Assembly: GCA_023489335.1 (NCBI GenBank)
Contig: JAMDCP010000014.1
Coordinates: 1 to 64,000, forward strand
Length of the DNA stretch: 64,000 nucleotides
Reading direction: 5' to 3'
Source: Deltaproteobacteria bacterium
Lineage (GTDB): Bacteria; SZUA-79; Acidulodesulfobacterales; Acidulodesulfobacteraceae
The stretch's first letter is position 1; the number at the start of each line of letters is the position of its first letter. The position numbers were made by a program, and so were the translations under genes. The notes under the pieces are model-generated. The model saw only the letters and a list, made by a program, of their open reading frames with translations. It had not been told where the DNA came from and searched no databases. This document shows, piece after piece, positions 61,735-64,000 of the stretch.

Positions 61735-62880
61735 TCATCTAATCCTAAAATTTCCGGTCTTAACGGCTATACTTTTAAACGGTCTCGATATTGCTTGAAT
61801 TCTTTCATGGGCGTCATTGCTTATACCCTCGAATAATTTTCCTACAAAATACGGAACGGTAATATTGATAAGTATCATCACGATAAAAATAGTTACGGCC
61901 TCGGCAAATGTGAAAACTCCCAGTATATTACCTATTCCGGTTTCGGAAGACGGGATATTAATAGATACGATTTTTCCTAATACGGTAAAAAATATAAGCT
62001 GTTCCAATGCCGCCATAACCCCCCAGAATGAAATTTCGATAAACATTTTCATCCATTTTCCAAAGATGCCCCTTGTATATGGTATGGTTTCAAACCCAAG
62101 TATAATCGGGCATATGGAAAACAATAACCCCAGAAGTATCAACTGAACTAATGCCATAATAAGTTGTATGATTAAATAAAAGAGGTTGAATAAAAACCAC
62201 AATATCCCCATGAGTATAGTTCCCGTTATTGCGTGAACCGCGCCTGCAAACCACGACACTGGGTTTAAATTCCAGCCGCTCTTAATGGAAGCGGTTCCAT
62301 TTGACGAAACGGTCGGAATCGACACATTATGAAGACTGCCCGAAATAGAAGAAACTATTTGCGAAACCGATTCGCCTATGCTATATACATTTTGTTTTAA
62401 AAGATAAAGCTGGAGCCTGTCCGCAAGAGTCAAAATTACCTGGGCGAAGTTTGAAAAACCAACCTGTTTCCATGATAAAAAAGCTATGGCGATAAGCCCC
62501 GTTCTTAAAAATAAGCCGTAATAACTGAAAGATTTATCCATTAACTCCGACCTGTAGCCTTCAAAAAAGGATAACACAATCCCTAAAGCAAACAAAAAAT
62601 AAAACATATAAGATATAAAATTGCTCATCGTAGAATTACTATCAAGCGCGGGCGGAATAGAATCTATCGAAAGTATGTTAAAATCCTGCCCGTTGCTCAG
62701 TTTAGATATGGATAGAGACGACTCGTTTATACTTGAACCTGCGCTTCCTTCATTTGCGCTGCTTGTTGACGGAGTTGGTGCTGGCGCTGGTGCGGCTGCC
62801 CTTGCAGATTCGCATAAAGCAAAATTCATAACGGTAATTATAATGGTTATAACCGTCAAATACAGTAAAATCTTCCCCAT
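61735..62880 (-). CDS. VirB6/TrbL-like polytopic membrane protein
   Basis: A signal-like N-terminus (YLTVITIIITVMNFALCESARA), an Ala/Pro/Ser-rich linker, then about six membrane spans (for example ILMGILWFLFNLFYLIIQLIMAL and LLGLLFSICPIILGF), with a conserved WF-x-G-type region before them. This is the layout of TrbL, the P-type VirB6 homologue. About 381 residues from the ATG at 62880, which AGGAG precedes by 7 bases; the longer frame has no ribosome site. Confidence 0.88.
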   Translation of the reverse strand: MGKILLYLTVITIIITVMNFALCESARAAAPAPAPTPSTSSANEGSAGSSINESSLSISKLSNGQDFNILSIDSIPPALDSNSTMSNFISYMFYFLFALGIVLSFFEGYRSELMDKSFSYYGLFLRTGLIAIAFLSWKQVGFSNFAQVILTLADRLQLYLLKQNVYSIGESVSQIVSSISGSLHNVSIPTVSSNGTASIKSGWNLNPVSWFAGAVHAITGTILMGILWFLFNLFYLIIQLIMALVQLILLGLLFSICPIILGFETIPYTRGIFGKWMKMFIEISFWGVMAALEQLIFFTVLGKIVSINIPSSETGIGNILGVFTFAEAVTIFIVMILINITVPYFVGKLFEGISNDAHERIQAISRPFKSIAVKTGNFRIR

Positions 62881-62906
62881 TCTATACTCCTGCGCATTCT
62901 GAATAA

Positions 62907-64000
62907 TCACAGCGTCGTTTTATTATAAAAATTCATGCCCGGAATATTATTGCTTTGAGGCAAAATAATCGCCCCTACATGCTCTTTTTTAATCTCGCTT
63001 GCCGACCTGGACAATTCCATCTGTTTTAACTGGCTTTCGATATATCCAAGGTTTTTTAAATTCGCGGCGTCTTCCTCTGCTATTAAGGTTAAAACCGAAC
63101 TCTGATATGAATAATAATTAGTGCTGTTATTTAATGCTCCGCTTGTTATTTCATTCATAAATCCATCCCCTTCAAGCTCGGCTTTGTGAGCCCTTGCGGC
63201 AGAAACACCCGCATTATAAAGATTTGAAGAAGCCGCATCAATCACAAATCCGTTCACCAAATCCGTGCATCCCGCCGTGTAATTTCCCTTACCGTCAAGA
63301 TAATAACCGTTGTCATAGGAAGCGCAATTTATCGCAGGACTAATCTTTCCGCTATTTCCGTCGGCATTATAAACAGCTCCGCCCGTAAATTGCTTCGATT
63401 CGCTTTCGAGGCCGCTTCTATTCAATATTTCCGTGCCTGGCGTAGAAATACCCGAAATAAAATCCTGAGGGTTATAGGAATTACCTTTATTATTGAGGTT
63501 TTGAAACTCCGACTCTTCTATATTAATACCGGAAATCAAATTTTGGGGCGAAGAAACATAAACATCGCTTTGCGTTAATTCTTGAGGAATTTGGCTAAAG
63601 GCGTTGTTTATCCGATTATTTAAGTTATTTACATTATTTACGGCATTTTCGACCGAATTAACCAGATGCCCCAATTTATCATAATTAATTATGATATTTT
63701 GATACTGCTCCTGCATTTTTGACACATCCGCCGTCAACTTATCTGCGGTTGCCATTGCCTCGGACATGCCGGGCCCTGGATTAAAAAGCGGTCCGCCGGA
63801 GGCTCCGGGGGCATAACCAAGCGTTCCCGCAAGACCCTGCAGCGCCGAAAAAGCCCCGCCTGCCGCGGTCTCGACGGACTGAATCTGGGTAGAAATAGCG
63901 CCGATGTCCGGCAACGGAATGCCCATAGAGTAAGCTGCTCCAAGATATGCGGCGATAATAATTGTTACGGCCGCCGTAAAAGACGCTAAAACATTAAAAT
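62907..64000 (-). CDS. VirB5/TrbJ-like protein, start outside the window
   Basis: The frame has no stop up to the right edge. Upstream of the ATG at 63926 it encodes a signal-peptide-like stretch (LASFTAAVTIIIAAYLGAAYS), so the true start lies beyond 64000 and that ATG is probably the first residue after signal cleavage. The body has a helical coiled-coil part (QNIIINYDKLGHLVNSVENA, then a run of Asn-rich heptads), two cysteines (CASYDN...GCTDL) and a helical C-terminal part, as in TrbJ. It precedes the VirB6-like gene, the usual P-type order. The family assignment is moderate. Confidence 0.7.
   Translation of the reverse strand, partial: FNVLASFTAAVTIIIAAYLGAAYSMGIPLPDIGAISTQIQSVETAAGGAFSALQGLAGTLGYAPGASGGPLFNPGPGMSEAMATADKLTADVSKMQEQYQNIIINYDKLGHLVNSVENAVNNVNNLNNRINNAFSQIPQELTQSDVYVSSPQNLISGINIEESEFQNLNNKGNSYNPQDFISGISTPGTEILNRSGLESESKQFTGGAVYNADGNSGKISPAINCASYDNGYYLDGKGNYTAGCTDLVNGFVIDAASSNLYNAGVSAARAHKAELEGDGFMNEITSGALNNSTNYYSYQSSVLTLIAEEDAANLKNLGYIESQLKQMELSRSASEIKKEHVGAIILPQSNNIPGMNFYNKTTL

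Overview
This is a chromosomal window from an AT-rich, flagellated, Gram-negative bacterium. The L-ring and P-ring genes flgH and flgI, lipoproteins and a P-type secretion apparatus imply two membranes. The flgI-flgM-flgN-flgK-flgL-csrA-fliW order, the wealth of c-di-GMP proteins, futalosine-type menaquinone synthesis (mqnC), a GH57 glucanase and many radical SAM enzymes suggest an anaerobic or microaerophilic deltaproteobacterium-like lineage. That placement is an inference from gene content; there is no rRNA in the window to test it. Start codons are often TTG.

Layout. 1-14.1 kb is a flagellar block: flgH (cut by the window edge), flgI, flgM, flgN, flgK, flgL, csrA and fliW, then a c-di-GMP/signalling group (GGDEF, HDOD and PilZ proteins), motAB, a flgJ-lytic transglycosylase fusion and fliI. 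14.2-25.5 kb holds mqnC, a DksA-like regulator, glycogen synthase, a cluster of phosphorelay proteins (including a 993-residue Rossmann-PAS-kinase-REC-REC-GGDEF protein), a thioesterase, a short DnaJ-like protein, cbiB, a BI-1 family protein and a K+ channel. 25.6-29.5 kb is a GC-rich four-gene sensory operon (PAS, histidine kinase, response regulator, REC-GGDEF-EAL) that looks foreign. 29.7-53.3 kb returns to AT-rich housekeeping genes: GH57, a TPR protein, a PHP protein, miaB, an HU-like gene, priA, several radical SAM proteins, a deacetylase-family protein, an MFS transporter, tRNA-Ala(CGC), hemL, a cytochrome c lipoprotein, an M50 protease, scpA, rluB and a thiamine operon. 53.6-64 kb, all on the minus strand, is a type IV secretion locus with VirB5/6/8/9/10-like proteins, a lytic transglycosylase and a VirD4-like coupling ATPase, plus a RavA/MoxR-type AAA ATPase. 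It runs off the right edge.

How the genes fit together. FlgM, FlgN, CsrA and FliW are the usual control layer for late flagellar assembly, and the neighbouring c-di-GMP proteins and motAB probably tune motility. The GC-rich island adds a second, apparently acquired, phosphorelay ending in an EAL phosphodiesterase.

The most interesting single observation is a clear TPP riboswitch in front of a CofH-like radical SAM gene followed by thiS and thiG. This suggests that a CofH-family tyrosine lyase supplies dehydroglycine for thiazole synthesis in place of ThiH or ThiO. The second is the type IV secretion locus with a RavA-like ATPase between virB10 and virD4. No CRISPR array, rRNA, transposase or integrase was seen.
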